A stretch of 64,000 nucleotides of DNA from Streptantibioticus cattleyicolor NRRL 8057 = DSM 46488 (GTDB lineage: Bacteria; Actinomycetota; Actinomycetes; Streptomycetales; Streptomycetaceae). Made by a program: the position numbers and the translations under genes. The stretch is taken from positions 558,001-622,000 of the forward strand of contig NC_017585.1 of assembly GCF_000240165.1 (NCBI RefSeq), in the 5' to 3' direction. The number at the start of each line of letters is the position of its first letter. Positions within the stretch are counted from its first letter, which is position 1. This document shows, one piece after another, positions 34,267-43,022 of the stretch. The notes beneath the pieces are model-generated. The model was not told the origin of the DNA, made no database searches, and saw only the letters and a program-made list of their open reading frames with translations.

Positions 34267-35805
34267 TCAGATCGCCTGCGGGAAGTCGAAGAGGCGCTGC
34301 GGGTCGTACTGGCGCTTGACCGCGGTGAGCCGGTCCAGGGCGGGGCCGTAGTAGGCGCGGCGCCAGTCGGTGAGCGTGGGGTCGATGTAGTTCTGGTAGG
34401 CGGCGCCGGAGGCGTAGGGGCGCATGGCGTGGTGGATGCCGGGCAGCCAGGCGGCGCTCTCCAGCGGGCCGGAGGCGAGGTACTGAGCGAGGAACCGGGA
34501 GCGGCGGTGGACGAACGCGGTCGCCGTGGGCGCGACGCGGTTGACGGCGCCGCCGAGCGCGGTGAGCGCGACGCTGCCGGCGCCGCCGCCGGTGGCCTTC
34601 CGCAGCCGTTCCACCTGTGCCACCAGCGTGTTGGCACCGGCCACGGACAGCGAGCGGTCGTAGAAGTCGGAGCGCGCGGTGTAGGTTTCGCGGTCCAGCC
34701 GGCCGGCGGGGTTGCGTCCGGGGGTGCGGCCGGGCAGGTGGCACTGGGCCGGGCTGCGGTCGGTGCAGCCGGCGTAGGCGTTCATCGCGTCGAGGTAGGT
34801 GTGGTGGCGCAGTGAGACGCTGCGGGCCGGGCTGCCGATGCGGGCGGCGAGCCGGTCGACGGCGTTCTGGAGTCCGGAGTAGGAGCCGAGCGAGAAGGCG
34901 GCGACCGACAGGGTGGACGATCCGCCGGTGGCGCACTCCAGATGGAGCGAGGACCAGATCTCGTCCGGCTGCTCCGGGCCCCACTCCTGCCAGGCGCGGA
35001 CCGCCGCGACCGCCTTCGACCACGGCCAGGTGAGGTAGGCGGTGACGCACGCGGGCGCGGGGTGGGTGCGGTAGCGCAGTTCGGTGACGACGCCGAAGTT
35101 GCCGTTGCCGGCGCCGCGCAGCGCCCAGAACAGTTCGCTGTTGTGCCGGGCGTCGGCCTGGACGGTCCTGCCGTCGGCGGTGACCAGGGCGGCGCCGGTG
35201 AGGCTGTCGCAGGTGAGCCCGTACGCGCGGGCGGCCACCCCGTGTCCGCCGCCGAGGGTCAGCCCGGAGACGCCCACGGTCGGGCAGGAGCCGGCGGGTA
35301 TGGTCCGGCCGCGCCGGCCGAGGGTGTTGTAGACGTCGATGAGCTTGGCGCCGGCGCCCACGGTGGCGTCCGTGCCGGACACCGAGATGGCGGCCAGGTT
35401 GGAGACGTCGATCACCAGCCGCCCGTTCCCGGAGGACCAACCGGCGTAGGAGTGGCCGCCGTTGCGGATGGAGACCGGCACCTTGGCCCGGCGGGCGAAG
35501 GCGAGGCACTCGGCGATGTCGCCGGCCCCGGAGACGTACGCGACGGCCGCGGGCCGCAACCCGTCGAACCGCGTGTTGTACAACCGGCGGGCGGTGTCGT
35601 AGTCGGCGTCGCCGGGGCGTATGAGCTTGCCGTGGAGGCCGTGTTGCAGTGCCGTCCAGTCGGCGCCGGCCCGGGGCCGCGGGACGGCGGTGGAACGGGG
35701 CCGGGCGGTGGCGCTGGGCTGCGCCGCGGCGGCGACCGCCCCTCCCCCGGCCGCCGCGACCGCCAGGCCGGCCCCGGTACGCAGCAGAGTTCGCCGGTTG
35801 GGCAT
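34267..35805 (-). CDS. Exported BBE-like FAD oxidoreductase
   Basis: This is a 512-residue berberine-bridge-enzyme-type flavoprotein. A Tat-like signal (NRRTLLRTGAGLAVAAAGG) starts it. The FAD domain has VPVSIRNGGHSYAGWS, whose His binds FAD, and YGLTCDSLTGAALVTADG, whose Cys would give the second, 6-S-cysteinyl, link typical of bicovalent members. The C-terminal QNYIDPTLTDWRRAYYG is the BBE signature. Members oxidise sugars, oligosaccharides or secondary metabolites with oxygen. It is convergent with the alditol oxidase. AAGGA precedes the ATG. Confidence 0.92.
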   Translation of the reverse strand: MPNRRTLLRTGAGLAVAAAGGGAVAAAAQPSATARPRSTAVPRPRAGADWTALQHGLHGKLIRPGDADYDTARRLYNTRFDGLRPAAVAYVSGAGDIAECLAFARRAKVPVSIRNGGHSYAGWSSGNGRLVIDVSNLAAISVSGTDATVGAGAKLIDVYNTLGRRGRTIPAGSCPTVGVSGLTLGGGHGVAARAYGLTCDSLTGAALVTADGRTVQADARHNSELFWALRGAGNGNFGVVTELRYRTHPAPACVTAYLTWPWSKAVAAVRAWQEWGPEQPDEIWSSLHLECATGGSSTLSVAAFSLGSYSGLQNAVDRLAARIGSPARSVSLRHHTYLDAMNAYAGCTDRSPAQCHLPGRTPGRNPAGRLDRETYTARSDFYDRSLSVAGANTLVAQVERLRKATGGGAGSVALTALGGAVNRVAPTATAFVHRRSRFLAQYLASGPLESAAWLPGIHHAMRPYASGAAYQNYIDPTLTDWRRAYYGPALDRLTAVKRQYDPQRLFDFPQAI

Positions 35806-36069
35806 GCGTGTTCATCCTTCGGGTGGGGGTGGACTGGTGTTCCCCGGCGAAGACGGCGGTGGCGCCGGTGTGGTTCCGTTGTGGTGTGCGGTGATGGTGT
35901 GACCGTTGTGGTGACGTCCGGGGGAGCCCCGGGCCGGGGGAAGTCATCGGTCGACCACGGGGTCACCGGTGGCCGGCGGCGAGCGCCCCGTACGGGGGCC
36001 GGCGTCCGGGCGGAACCGCGGGCCCCCAGGCCGTGTGCGCATCGTCCGAAGACCGCGCATCCTGGGGGT

Positions 36070-36318
36070 ATGGCGCGAAAAGGGATGAAGACCGCGCAGG
36101 CCGCCGGGCACCCGGTCGAGATCGCACCGCTGGCGGAGAACCACCGCTACCGGCTGGTGAGCATCGACGGCGGCCCCGCGGAGCCGATGGAACGCGAGGA
36201 GTTCGAGGTACGCGCCAGGCGCGCGCACCCCACGATCGACCTGGGCGACCCCGGCCAGGTCCACTGGGCCGACCATCCCGGGGAGTGGCCGCCGTGGCAC
36301 CCCGGCGAGGCGGGCTGA
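36070..36318 (+). CDS. Small cytoplasmic protein, unknown function
   Basis: This 82-residue soluble protein contains GHPVEIAPLAENHRYRLVSIDGG, then REEFEVRARRAHPTIDLGDPGQVHWADHP, and ends WPPWHPGEAG. The codon bias is good. An ATG at 36085 with a nearer ribosome site (AAAAGGG) would give a 77-residue form. I recognise no family. The gene stands 65 bases before a PP2C phosphatase in the same direction. Confidence 0.65.
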   Translation: MARKGMKTAQAAGHPVEIAPLAENHRYRLVSIDGGPAEPMEREEFEVRARRAHPTIDLGDPGQVHWADHPGEWPPWHPGEAG

Positions 36319-36383
36319 CGCGGCGGTGACCCGCCCCCGTCGGGCCGTGGTGTGGCCGGGGTCTGCCGGGGCAGAGGGCGGTT

Positions 36384-37508
36384 ATGGACGCGTGGTGGCG
36401 TGGGGTCCCGGGGCGGTACCGGAGACGTTCACTGCTCGCGCTGCCGCTGGTCTTCATCGCGGCGATCACGGTGGTGGACCTGCTCTCGCCGCCCGATGTG
36501 CACCTGGGCCCGCTGCTGGTGGTGGCGCCGGCGATCACCGCGTCGTTCGCCGGGGCCCGGCTGACCGGGGTGATCGGCGTGGTCGCGGTGGCCGCCCAGG
36601 TGGTCATCGGGGTCCTGCACGGCGGGCTGGGCACCGTCAACCACCAGTCGCAGATCGCCGCGTTGGTCGCGGTCTCCGCCATCATCGTGGTCTACCGGCG
36701 GGTGCAGGACCGGCGCACCGTCGAGTTCACCCGGGTGCGTTCGGTGTTCCAGACGGTGCAGCAGGTGCTGATGCGTCCGCTGCCGCGGCGGATCGGTCCG
36801 CTGCGGGTGGCCTGCCGTTACCTGCCGGCGGAGGACGAGGCGCACATGGGCGGCGATCTGTACGCCGTCGCCCGGACCAAGGACGCCACCCGGCTGCTCA
36901 TCGGTGACGTGCGGGGCAGCGGGCTGCCGGCGATCGGGGACGCGGCGGTGATCCTCGGTGCCTTCCGGGAGGCGGCCCACCAGCACGCCGGGTTGCCGGA
37001 GGTGGCCGCCGCGCTGGAGGAGAGCTTCGAGCGCCATCTGGCCGAGGAGTCCGGGGCCGGCCCGGATCGCGACGAACGGTTCGTGACCGCCCTCCTGCTC
37101 GACGTGCCCGACCGTGAGCCGGTGGCCCGGCTGACCACGTGCGGCCATCCGCCGCCGGTGGTGCTGCGGGACGGCGCGGCGGGGACGCTGCCGTCGGCCG
37201 GGGCCGCGCCGCCGATCGGGATGGGCCGGCTGACCGGTGACGCCCCGCCGCAGTGTTCGTTCCCGCTGGGCGTCGGGGACGTGCTGCTGCTGTACACCGA
37301 CGGCGTCACCGAGGCCCGGGACCGGGGCGGAGCGTTCTACCCGCTGGTGGAACGGCTCGACCACTGGCCGCACGGCGGGGCGGAGGCGCTGCTGACGCGC
37401 CTCTGCGACGACCTGCTCGGCTACGCGGGCGGACGGCTGCCGGACGACGCGGCGATGGTGGCCGTCGAACGAGCGCGCCCCGACGACCCGGCGCCGGACG
37501 CCCGTTGA
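36384..37508 (+). CDS. Membrane-anchored PP2C (SpoIIE-type) phosphatase, paralogue 2
   Basis: This 374-residue paralogue of the proteins at 13152 and 45525 has the same architecture: N-terminal hydrophobic helices with VVDLLSPPDVHLGPLLVVAPAITASFAGARLTG (two pieces), then a PP2C domain with GGDLYAVARTKDATRLLIGDVRGSG, CGHPPPVVL, LLLYTDGVTEARD and RLPDDAAMVAV. Metal-binding acids are kept, so it should be active. It is closest by eye to paralogue 1. GAGGGCGG precedes the ATG. No kinase or anti-sigma partner lies next to it. Confidence 0.9.
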   Translation: MDAWWRGVPGRYRRRSLLALPLVFIAAITVVDLLSPPDVHLGPLLVVAPAITASFAGARLTGVIGVVAVAAQVVIGVLHGGLGTVNHQSQIAALVAVSAIIVVYRRVQDRRTVEFTRVRSVFQTVQQVLMRPLPRRIGPLRVACRYLPAEDEAHMGGDLYAVARTKDATRLLIGDVRGSGLPAIGDAAVILGAFREAAHQHAGLPEVAAALEESFERHLAEESGAGPDRDERFVTALLLDVPDREPVARLTTCGHPPPVVLRDGAAGTLPSAGAAPPIGMGRLTGDAPPQCSFPLGVGDVLLLYTDGVTEARDRGGAFYPLVERLDHWPHGGAEALLTRLCDDLLGYAGGRLPDDAAMVAVERARPDDPAPDAR

Positions 37509-37518
37509 ACCGTCGCGT

Positions 37519-38340
37519 TCAGCGGCGCGGCCAGGCCAGCCCGTGGCGGCGGGCCACCATGCGCTCGACGGCGGTACGCGGCAGCAGCCGGCGCAGCGCG
37601 AAGACCACCGGTGCGTTGCTGCCCACCGCGTACAGCGGGCGGGGGCGCGCTGCCTCGACGGCGGTGAGCACGGTCGCCGCGACCTCGGCGGCGGCCACCC
37701 CGGCGGCCTCGTTGGCGTCGAGCGCGGTGAGCATGGTGTCGTACTCGGCGCGGTACGGGGAGTCGTCGGCCACGTAGTGGGTGCGCCGGTCGCTGATGCC
37801 GGTGTTGACGGAGCCGGGTTCCACGGTGGTGACGGCGATGCCGTAGGGCGCGAGTTCGCGTCGCGCGGCGGTGGCGAAGCCCTTCAGGGCGGCCTTGGAG
37901 GCGACGTAGGAGGAACGGTGGGCGAGCGGGAAGCTGGCCAGCATGGAGCCGATCATCACCACCCGCCCGTAGCCCCGGCTGCGCATGCCGGGCAGCAGCA
38001 GTTGGGTCAGGCGTACCGCGCCGAAGACGTTGAGCTGGAAGAGGCGGTGCAGGGCGGCCGGGGGCAGTTCCTCCAGCGGTCCGCTCTGGCTCTCCCCGGC
38101 GTTGTTGACCAGGATGTCGACGGCGCCCGCCGCCCGGGCGCACTCCTCGACGGAGGCGTCGTCGGCGAGGTCGAGCGGCAGGTAGGTCACGCCGGGCGGC
38201 GGGGCGGGGGCACGCCGTGGGTCGCGGCTGGTGCCGAGGACCCGGTGTCCGCGTGCGGCGAGCGCCGCGGCGACCGCGGCCCCGATCCCGGACGAGGCGC
38301 CGGTGACGAGCGCCGTGCGGTGGGTGGCGGGGTCGGTCAC
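37519..38340 (-). CDS. Short-chain dehydrogenase/reductase
   Basis: This 273-residue classical SDR has the cofactor loop ALVTGASSGIGAAVAAAL, the NNAG motif in VDILVNNAGESQSG, catalytic Ser in MIGSMLASF and YxxxK in SSYVASKAALKGFATAAR. The Arg after the first strand (LGTSRDPRR) suggests NADPH preference. The GTG start overlaps the tetR stop (GTGA), so it is co-transcribed with, and repressed by, that TetR. The substrate is unknown. Confidence 0.93.
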   Translation of the reverse strand: MTDPATHRTALVTGASSGIGAAVAAALAARGHRVLGTSRDPRRAPAPPPGVTYLPLDLADDASVEECARAAGAVDILVNNAGESQSGPLEELPPAALHRLFQLNVFGAVRLTQLLLPGMRSRGYGRVVMIGSMLASFPLAHRSSYVASKAALKGFATAARRELAPYGIAVTTVEPGSVNTGISDRRTHYVADDSPYRAEYDTMLTALDANEAAGVAAAEVAATVLTAVEAARPRPLYAVGSNAPVVFALRRLLPRTAVERMVARRHGLAWPRR

Positions 38341-38957
38341 GGCTGCTCCTCGCTGTAGGCGTTCAGCACGCGCAGGAAGAGTTCCTCGCGGCGTTGCCGG
38401 GCGGTGGGGTCGCCGGGTTCGAGGAGGACCTGGACGGTGGTGCCGTCGTGCACGGCGACCAGGGCCTGGCCGAGCGCGGCCTCGTCGGTGACCCGGCGTC
38501 CGGCGCGGCGCAGCGCGGCCACCACGACGGGGAGCACGGTGTCCTGGATGGCCCGTTCCCGGGCGGCCATCACCCGGCGCAGCCCGGGGTTGCGCAGCGC
38601 GTGCGCGGTGAACTCGGCGGTCACCCGGTACCAGGCGTCGTCCACCGGCAGCGCGTCGAGCGCGGCCCGCAGCGCCGCCCTCGGGTCGGCGGCCTGCACC
38701 CCGGCGAGTGCGGCGCGGACGTCCTCCAGCATGCGCCGCGACCGTTCCTCCCACATGGCGAGGAAGAGTTCGTCGAGGGAGGAGAAGTTGGAGTAGAAGG
38801 CGCCGCGGGTGTAGCCGGCCCGGTCGCAGATCCGCTCCACGGTGGTGCGTCCGAACCCCTCCTCGGCGAAGGCCGCGAGGGCCGCGTCGAGCAGCCGCCG
38901 CCGGGTCCGCGCCCGCCGTGCCGTCACCCGCGGCGCGGTGTTGGAGGGGGTCGTCAT
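38337..38957 (-). CDS. TetR-family regulator of the SDR operon
   Basis: This 206-residue repressor has an N-terminal helix-turn-helix, RRRLLDAALAAFAEEGFGRTTVERICDRAGYTRGAFYSNFSSLDELFLAMW split over residues 18-70. The C-terminal ligand domain contains VTAEFTAHALRNPGLRRVMAARE. GGAAGG lies six bases before the ATG. The gene is first in an operon with the SDR. Two palindromes immediately upstream are its probable operators. Confidence 0.93.
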   Translation of the reverse strand: MTTPSNTAPRVTARRARTRRRLLDAALAAFAEEGFGRTTVERICDRAGYTRGAFYSNFSSLDELFLAMWEERSRRMLEDVRAALAGVQAADPRAALRAALDALPVDDAWYRVTAEFTAHALRNPGLRRVMAARERAIQDTVLPVVVAALRRAGRRVTDEAALGQALVAVHDGTTVQVLLEPGDPTARQRREELFLRVLNAYSEEQP

Positions 38958-38991
38958 GGGGTGGCCTTCCGTGGTGCCCGGCCCGGTGTTG

Positions 38992-39024
38992 GATACGTGA
39001 ACGTATCGGATACGTCATCGTATC
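38992..39024. promoter_or_regulatory. Two TetR operators, 17 bp apart
   Basis: GATACGT-GA-ACGTATC (38992-39007) and GATACG-TCAT-CGTATC (39009-39024) are perfect inverted repeats with the same half-site. Their centres are 17 bases apart, so two dimers would bind on nearby faces. They lie 35-67 bases upstream of the tetR start. Confidence 0.85.
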
Positions 39025-39121
39025 GACAAGTGGTCCGGCCGGGCCCGGCGGGCGGGGGATGATCGGTGGGCCCGGCGGCGGGCGGTGGACGGATTCGGCG
39101 GGACGGAAGGGTGCGGGGCCG

Positions 39122-39616
39122 GTGGCGGGACGGACGGAGATCACGACGGCGAAGCAGGCGGCCGACGACGAGCTGGTGGTCGCCTTCGGGCGGCTGCTGG
39201 GCGCCGCCGGGCGGCTGGAGTACATCCTGGGGCGGGCGATCGAGGAGGAGTGCGGGATCAGCCATCTGATGTTCGAGGTGCTGCTGATCCTGGGGCGGGC
39301 CGGGGAGCCGGGGCTGTCGATGACGGCGATCGCCCGCGAGCAGGTGCTGACCACCGGCGGGGCGACCCGGCTGGTGGACCGGATGGCGGCGGCGGGGCTG
39401 GTGGCGCGGAGCGCCGACCCGGACGACCGGCGGGGCCGGCTGGTGCGGCTGACCCCGCTCGGCGAGCGCACGGCGGTCCGGGCGGCCCGGGTGCACCGGG
39501 AGAACATCCGGCGCCACTTCCTGGAGCCGCTGCCCGCCGCCCACCGGGAACGCTTCATGGCGGACCTGCGCACGCTCTCGCACGCGGCGCGGGACGCGTT
39601 GCCCCGGCTGAGGTGA
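39122..39616 (+). CDS. MarR-family regulator
   Basis: This 164-residue winged-helix dimer has ECGISHLMFEVLLILGRAGEPGLSMTAIAREQVLTTGGATRLVDRM (two halves) and the wing DPDDRRGRLVRLTPLGER. It stands divergent from tetR. The GTG at 39122 was chosen; ATG 39060 is in frame but reaches towards the TetR operators. It is followed by an 18-bp palindrome and a DsbA-like gene, its likely target. Confidence 0.88.
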   Translation: MAGRTEITTAKQAADDELVVAFGRLLGAAGRLEYILGRAIEEECGISHLMFEVLLILGRAGEPGLSMTAIAREQVLTTGGATRLVDRMAAAGLVARSADPDDRRGRLVRLTPLGERTAVRAARVHRENIRRHFLEPLPAAHRERFMADLRTLSHAARDALPRLR

Positions 39617-39657
39617 GCGGCGCCGTGTTGTGACGCGGACCTCGTTCGCGGGGGAAA

Positions 39658-39675
39658 TACCTGACACGTCAGGTA
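39658..39675. promoter_or_regulatory. 18-bp palindrome before the DsbA-like gene
   Basis: TACCTGACACGTCAGGTA is perfectly symmetrical (8+2+8). It lies 41 bases after the marR stop and 54 bases before the DsbA-like ATG. It is a probable operator for the upstream MarR protein. Confidence 0.75.
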
Positions 39676-39729
39676 CCGTTGTCCCTGGCGAACCGCCCGG
39701 GCCGTTCGGGCGCCGTCGTGAGGTCCGTG

Positions 39730-40350
39730 ATGAAACTCAGCTATGTCTTCGATGCCTACTGCGGCTGGTCCTACGGGTTCGCCGACACCATGCGGCGGAT
39801 CGCCGCCGGCCACCCGGAGCTGCCCGTCGAGGTGGTCTCCGGCGGGCTGTTCACCGGTGACCGGCGCCGGCCGATCGGCGCGTTCGGCTACGTCCAGGGG
39901 TCCAACGCGAAGATCGCCGAGCTGACCGGGGCCGTCTTCGGGGACGCCTACGAACGGCTGGTGGCCGACGGTTCGTTCGTGATGGACTCCGAGGACGCCG
40001 CGCGCGGGATGGCGGCGCTCCGGCAGGCCGCCCCCGGCCGGGCGGTGGAGCTCGCCGCCGCGTTGCAGGGCGCCTTCTACCGGGACGGGCTGAGCCTGTC
40101 CGACCCCGCCACCTACCGCCGCCTCGCCGAGGCGCACGGCCTGGACGCCGACCGCGTCGTCGCCGCCTTCACCGCCCCCGCGTCCCGCGCCGCGGCCGGT
40201 GCCGACTTCGCCCGCGCCGCCGCGCTCCGCGTCGACGCCTACCCCACGCTGCTGGCGGTCGACGGCGACCACGTCCGCCTACTGGCCCGGGGCCACGCCA
40301 CCGCCGAGGAGGTCGAGCGGCGGCTGGCCACGGTGTTGACCGGAAACTGA
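39730..40350 (+). CDS. DsbA-family thioredoxin-fold protein
   Basis: This 206-residue protein has the N-terminal strand KLSYVFDAYCGWSYGFADTMRRIA, where the active-site motif is C-G-W-S, not CxxC. A single active-site Cys suggests a thiol-transferase, isomerase or FrnE-like role instead of disulfide formation. A helical insertion domain and the cis-Pro region VDAYPTLLAVDGD follow. There is no signal peptide, so it is cytoplasmic. GTGAGG precedes the ATG at 39730. Its stop is inside a CTGAC palindrome. Confidence 0.85.
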   Translation: MKLSYVFDAYCGWSYGFADTMRRIAAGHPELPVEVVSGGLFTGDRRRPIGAFGYVQGSNAKIAELTGAVFGDAYERLVADGSFVMDSEDAARGMAALRQAAPGRAVELAAALQGAFYRDGLSLSDPATYRRLAEAHGLDADRVVAAFTAPASRAAAGADFARAAALRVDAYPTLLAVDGDHVRLLARGHATAEEVERRLATVLTGN

Positions 40351-40361
40351 CTTTACGTCAG
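40347..40361. repeat. Stop-codon palindrome CTGAC-TTTAC-GTCAG
   Basis: The DsbA-like stop TGA (40348-40350) is in the left arm of this 5+5+5 inverted repeat. It is one of two such elements 47 bases apart in the convergent gap. Confidence 0.8.
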
Positions 40362-40393
40362 ATGCGGCGTTCGCTCCCACCTCGCCCACGCCG

Positions 40394-40408
40394 CTGACGT
40401 GACGTCAG
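40394..40408. repeat. Stop-codon palindrome CTGACG-TGA-CGTCAG
   Basis: This is a perfect 6+3+6 inverted repeat whose right arm contains the stop codon (40405-40407) of the minus-strand acetate-permease-family gene. Confidence 0.85.
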
Positions 40409-41016
40409 GCGAGCGGCCAGGTCGGCAGCACCACCCGCCGCCACGTCGCGTTGGTGACCGCGGCGAACGACGCGTACCAGGCGATCAGCGCGGTCAGCAG
40501 ACCGACCCAGCCGCCGGCCCGGGTCAACCCGGTCGCCTGGGCGAAGTCGCCGGCGCAGAGCAGGACGAAGGTGGCGGTCAGGGCGGCGAAGACACCGAGC
40601 ACGGCGCCGCTGACCTTGATGGAGGCCACCGTCATGTAGGCGGTGAAGACCGCCCAGGCGAGCAGGAACAGCCCGGTCGCCTGGTGTGCCGAGGCGGCCG
40701 GCAGCCCCGGGGCGACGAACTTCGCGTATCCGGCGAACGCCAGCCAGAACGCCCCGTAGGAGCTGAACGCGGTGGCCCCGAAGGTGTTGGCCTTGCGGAA
40801 CTCCCACATCCCGGCGAGGAGTTGGACCAGGCCGCCGTAGAACAGGGCGAGCGGCAGCACGGTGGCGGTGACGGCGGCGTCGGCCAGTCCGGCGTTGACG
40901 CAGCTGAGGACGAAGGTGGTGGTGGCGAAGGCGGCCAGCCCGAGCGGGCCGGGGTCGGCGGTGGCGGCCACCGCGGTGGCGGCGGAGGTGGCGGGGAGCT
41001 GCTCGACGTCGGCCAT
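40405..41016 (-). CDS. Acetate uptake transporter family protein (GPR1/FUN34/SatP)
   Basis: This 203-residue inner-membrane protein has six hydrophobic helices. The signature near the start is DPGPLGLAAFATTTFVLSCVN (an NPAPLGL-like motif), and FYGGLVQLLAGMWEFRKANTFGATAFSSYGAFW (two pieces) is the second family signature. Members form hexameric channels or transporters for acetate, succinate or ammonium. AAAGGAG precedes the ATG. It is convergent with the DsbA-like gene. Confidence 0.92.
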   Translation of the reverse strand: MADVEQLPATSAATAVAATADPGPLGLAAFATTTFVLSCVNAGLADAAVTATVLPLALFYGGLVQLLAGMWEFRKANTFGATAFSSYGAFWLAFAGYAKFVAPGLPAASAHQATGLFLLAWAVFTAYMTVASIKVSGAVLGVFAALTATFVLLCAGDFAQATGLTRAGGWVGLLTALIAWYASFAAVTNATWRRVVLPTWPLA

Positions 41017-41194
41017 GACGGCTCCTTTGCTCAGGCCCGTTGCTCAGGCCGGAAGGCGTTTCCGCGAGCGGGGGTGGCGCGCAGTATGCCAAGGATCACG
41101 ACGGCCGCAGAAGGGTCCGGTGTCACCCGCGGGGTGTCAGCGGTCGCACGTCGCCCGGCGCGCGCCCCCTTCACCGGTACGCGACGGGACGCCG

Positions 41195-41788
41195 TCAGCG
41201 GGCGTGGACGTCCACGCTGAGCGCGGCGGCGGGCGCGGTGGCGGACGGGGAGCCGGGGGTGCGCAGGGTGAAGTGGAGGGCGCCGGTGCCGTCGTCGACG
41301 GCGGCCGGCTGCCGCGCGGTGAAACGCAGCCGGTAGGAGATCACCTTGATCCCGCCCGGCGCCAGGGTGAAGCGCGGGATCTGGTCCGGCGTCGCGCCGG
41401 TGCCGTGGCCGGTTTCGGCGGCGTGGCGGACGGTGTGCCAGGCGGTCTCCCCGTCGGGCAGCGTCTGGAGTTCCCCGCGTGGGGCGCCGCCGCCCTTGAC
41501 GCAGGGGCAGCCGGCGACGGAGAGGACGGCGGAGACGTCCCGCGCCTCGCCGCCGCCGTGGTTGGTGACGGTGACGTTCAGGTTCACCCAGGGCCACCCC
41601 GGTGCCATGACGAGGTGTTCGGGGACGAGGGAGAAGGTGGCGGTGAGGTTCTGGTCGGACGGGGCGCCCGGCGACCGATGGCCGGGGGCGGGTACCGGCC
41701 GCGCGTCGCCGGAGCACCCGGTGAGCGCCGCGGCGGCGAGGGCCAGCACGCCCAGGGCGGTGGTGGTGCGTCGGTGCACGGTCTGCAT
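41195..41788 (-). CDS. Lipoprotein, unknown function
   Basis: This 197-residue protein has a lipobox signal (TTTALGVLALAAAALTGC, Cys near residue 25), so it is anchored outside the membrane. The mature part is one beta-rich domain (VNLNVTVTNHGGGEARDVSAVLS, GIKVISYRLRFTARQ) like an Ig- or CARDB-type fold, with a CPC pair. The start at 41788 follows GAGGG. Nothing nearby indicates its job. Confidence 0.75.
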   Translation of the reverse strand: MQTVHRRTTTALGVLALAAAALTGCSGDARPVPAPGHRSPGAPSDQNLTATFSLVPEHLVMAPGWPWVNLNVTVTNHGGGEARDVSAVLSVAGCPCVKGGGAPRGELQTLPDGETAWHTVRHAAETGHGTGATPDQIPRFTLAPGGIKVISYRLRFTARQPAAVDDGTGALHFTLRTPGSPSATAPAAALSVDVHAR

Positions 41789-41948
41789 GGCGGTTCGGCC
41801 CTCGTCGCACTGAACGGCGGCCATGGACGGGCCAGGGCCGGTGGCGGATGGTGGCGGAGCGCAGCGACGGTACCCAACGGACCCTCCAGTGGTCCACACC
41901 AATTCCCTTCACTCGCACGGGGTTTGGCCGGTTCCGGGCGGCCCCGGC

Positions 41949-43022
41949 TCACCGGTCGTCCGGGTCCTCCGCGTCCGCCTCGGTGACCGGCCGCCGCTCC
42001 GCCCGGGGCAGACCGAGCCGGGCCCGTGCGGCGTGGACGGCGTCGAGCTGACCTGCCGTGACCGGGCCCGTTCCGAGGATCTCGGCGGCCTGCTCCGGCG
42101 TGGCCAGCAGCCGCACCGGACCGCCCGGCGCGGCCGGCTCGCGGTACGTGACGGCGGCGGCGAACCGTACGTCCACCCGGCCCCGGACGTCGTCCCGGAG
42201 ATGACCGAGACACCACGGTTCACCGACGCGCACCCGGGCGTCCCGGGCCGCCGCGCGCGGACCGTCGGCGGGAGCGACGGCACCGCCCGGCAGCGTCACC
42301 GCCCCGGAGATCGGGTCGGCCAGCAGCAGCACCCGGCCGTCCCCGGCGAACAGCCAGCCCCGGCACTCCGTGACCGGCACGCCCGACGGCGCCGGCCCGG
42401 GATGCCACAGCGGCCGGCCGGGCTCGCGCGGGGCGCGCGGCAGCTCCAGCCGGTCGAGCGCGGTGGGGGACGACGGGCGGCCGTTCTCCAGCACGGCCGG
42501 GCCGCCGCCGTCGACCCGGGCGCGCAACGCGGTCAGCGCGCGGCGGGCGTCCGCCGGGTCCATGTGCCGGGCGAGCAGGGCGGGTTCGACGAAGTGGACG
42601 CCGGTGACCTCGTGCCCGGGAAGGGCGATCGAGCGGATCCGGGCGGGGGTCAGGGTGCCGCCGTCGAAGACGTACAGGATCTCGCCGGGGAAGTTCATCG
42701 CCGGGTCGTACCCGGGGGCGCCGGCCGGCACCCAGTCGACGGCCAGCACGCGCCGGACGTCGGCGTCCAGCCCCAGTTCCTCGCGGACCTCGCGGCGGGC
42801 GGCGGCCGACGGGGCCTCCCCGGGGTCCACCCCGCCGCCGGGCAGCAGCCGCACGTCGCGGTAGTCCACCGACTCCACCAGGACCCGCCCGTCCTCGTCG
42901 GTGAAGAGCACGCTCGCCCCGGTCCACAGCGTCGCCCGGGAGGCCCCGTACTCGGCGGGTGACATCAGCGGGCCGGCGGCGGCCGGGGGCGGCGGTACGG
43001 CGCGGTCGGTTCCGAGGGTCAT
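41949..43022 (-). CDS. Double Nudix hydrolase, second domain degenerate
   Basis: This is a 357-residue protein with two Nudix-fold halves. The first has a full Nudix box, GGGVDPGEAPSAAARREVREELGLDA (G-x5-E-x7-REVxEELG), near residue 77. The second, near residue 270, has LPGGAVAPADGPRAAARDARVRVG, in which the metal-binding Glu residues are replaced, so it is probably inactive and perhaps a binding or dimer domain. GGAGTGGAG precedes the ATG. It is divergent from the pentapeptide-repeat gene at 43189. Confidence 0.9.
   Translation of the reverse strand: MTLGTDRAVPPPPAAAGPLMSPAEYGASRATLWTGASVLFTDEDGRVLVESVDYRDVRLLPGGGVDPGEAPSAAARREVREELGLDADVRRVLAVDWVPAGAPGYDPAMNFPGEILYVFDGGTLTPARIRSIALPGHEVTGVHFVEPALLARHMDPADARRALTALRARVDGGGPAVLENGRPSSPTALDRLELPRAPREPGRPLWHPGPAPSGVPVTECRGWLFAGDGRVLLLADPISGAVTLPGGAVAPADGPRAAARDARVRVGEPWCLGHLRDDVRGRVDVRFAAAVTYREPAAPGGPVRLLATPEQAAEILGTGPVTAGQLDAVHAARARLGLPRAERRPVTEADAEDPDDR

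Noticed and set aside
35876-35913. CCGTTGTGGTG repeated twice, 27 bases apart, upstream of the BBE-like gene
   Set aside because: Short, GT-rich and embedded in similar low-complexity sequence; not convincing as an operator.
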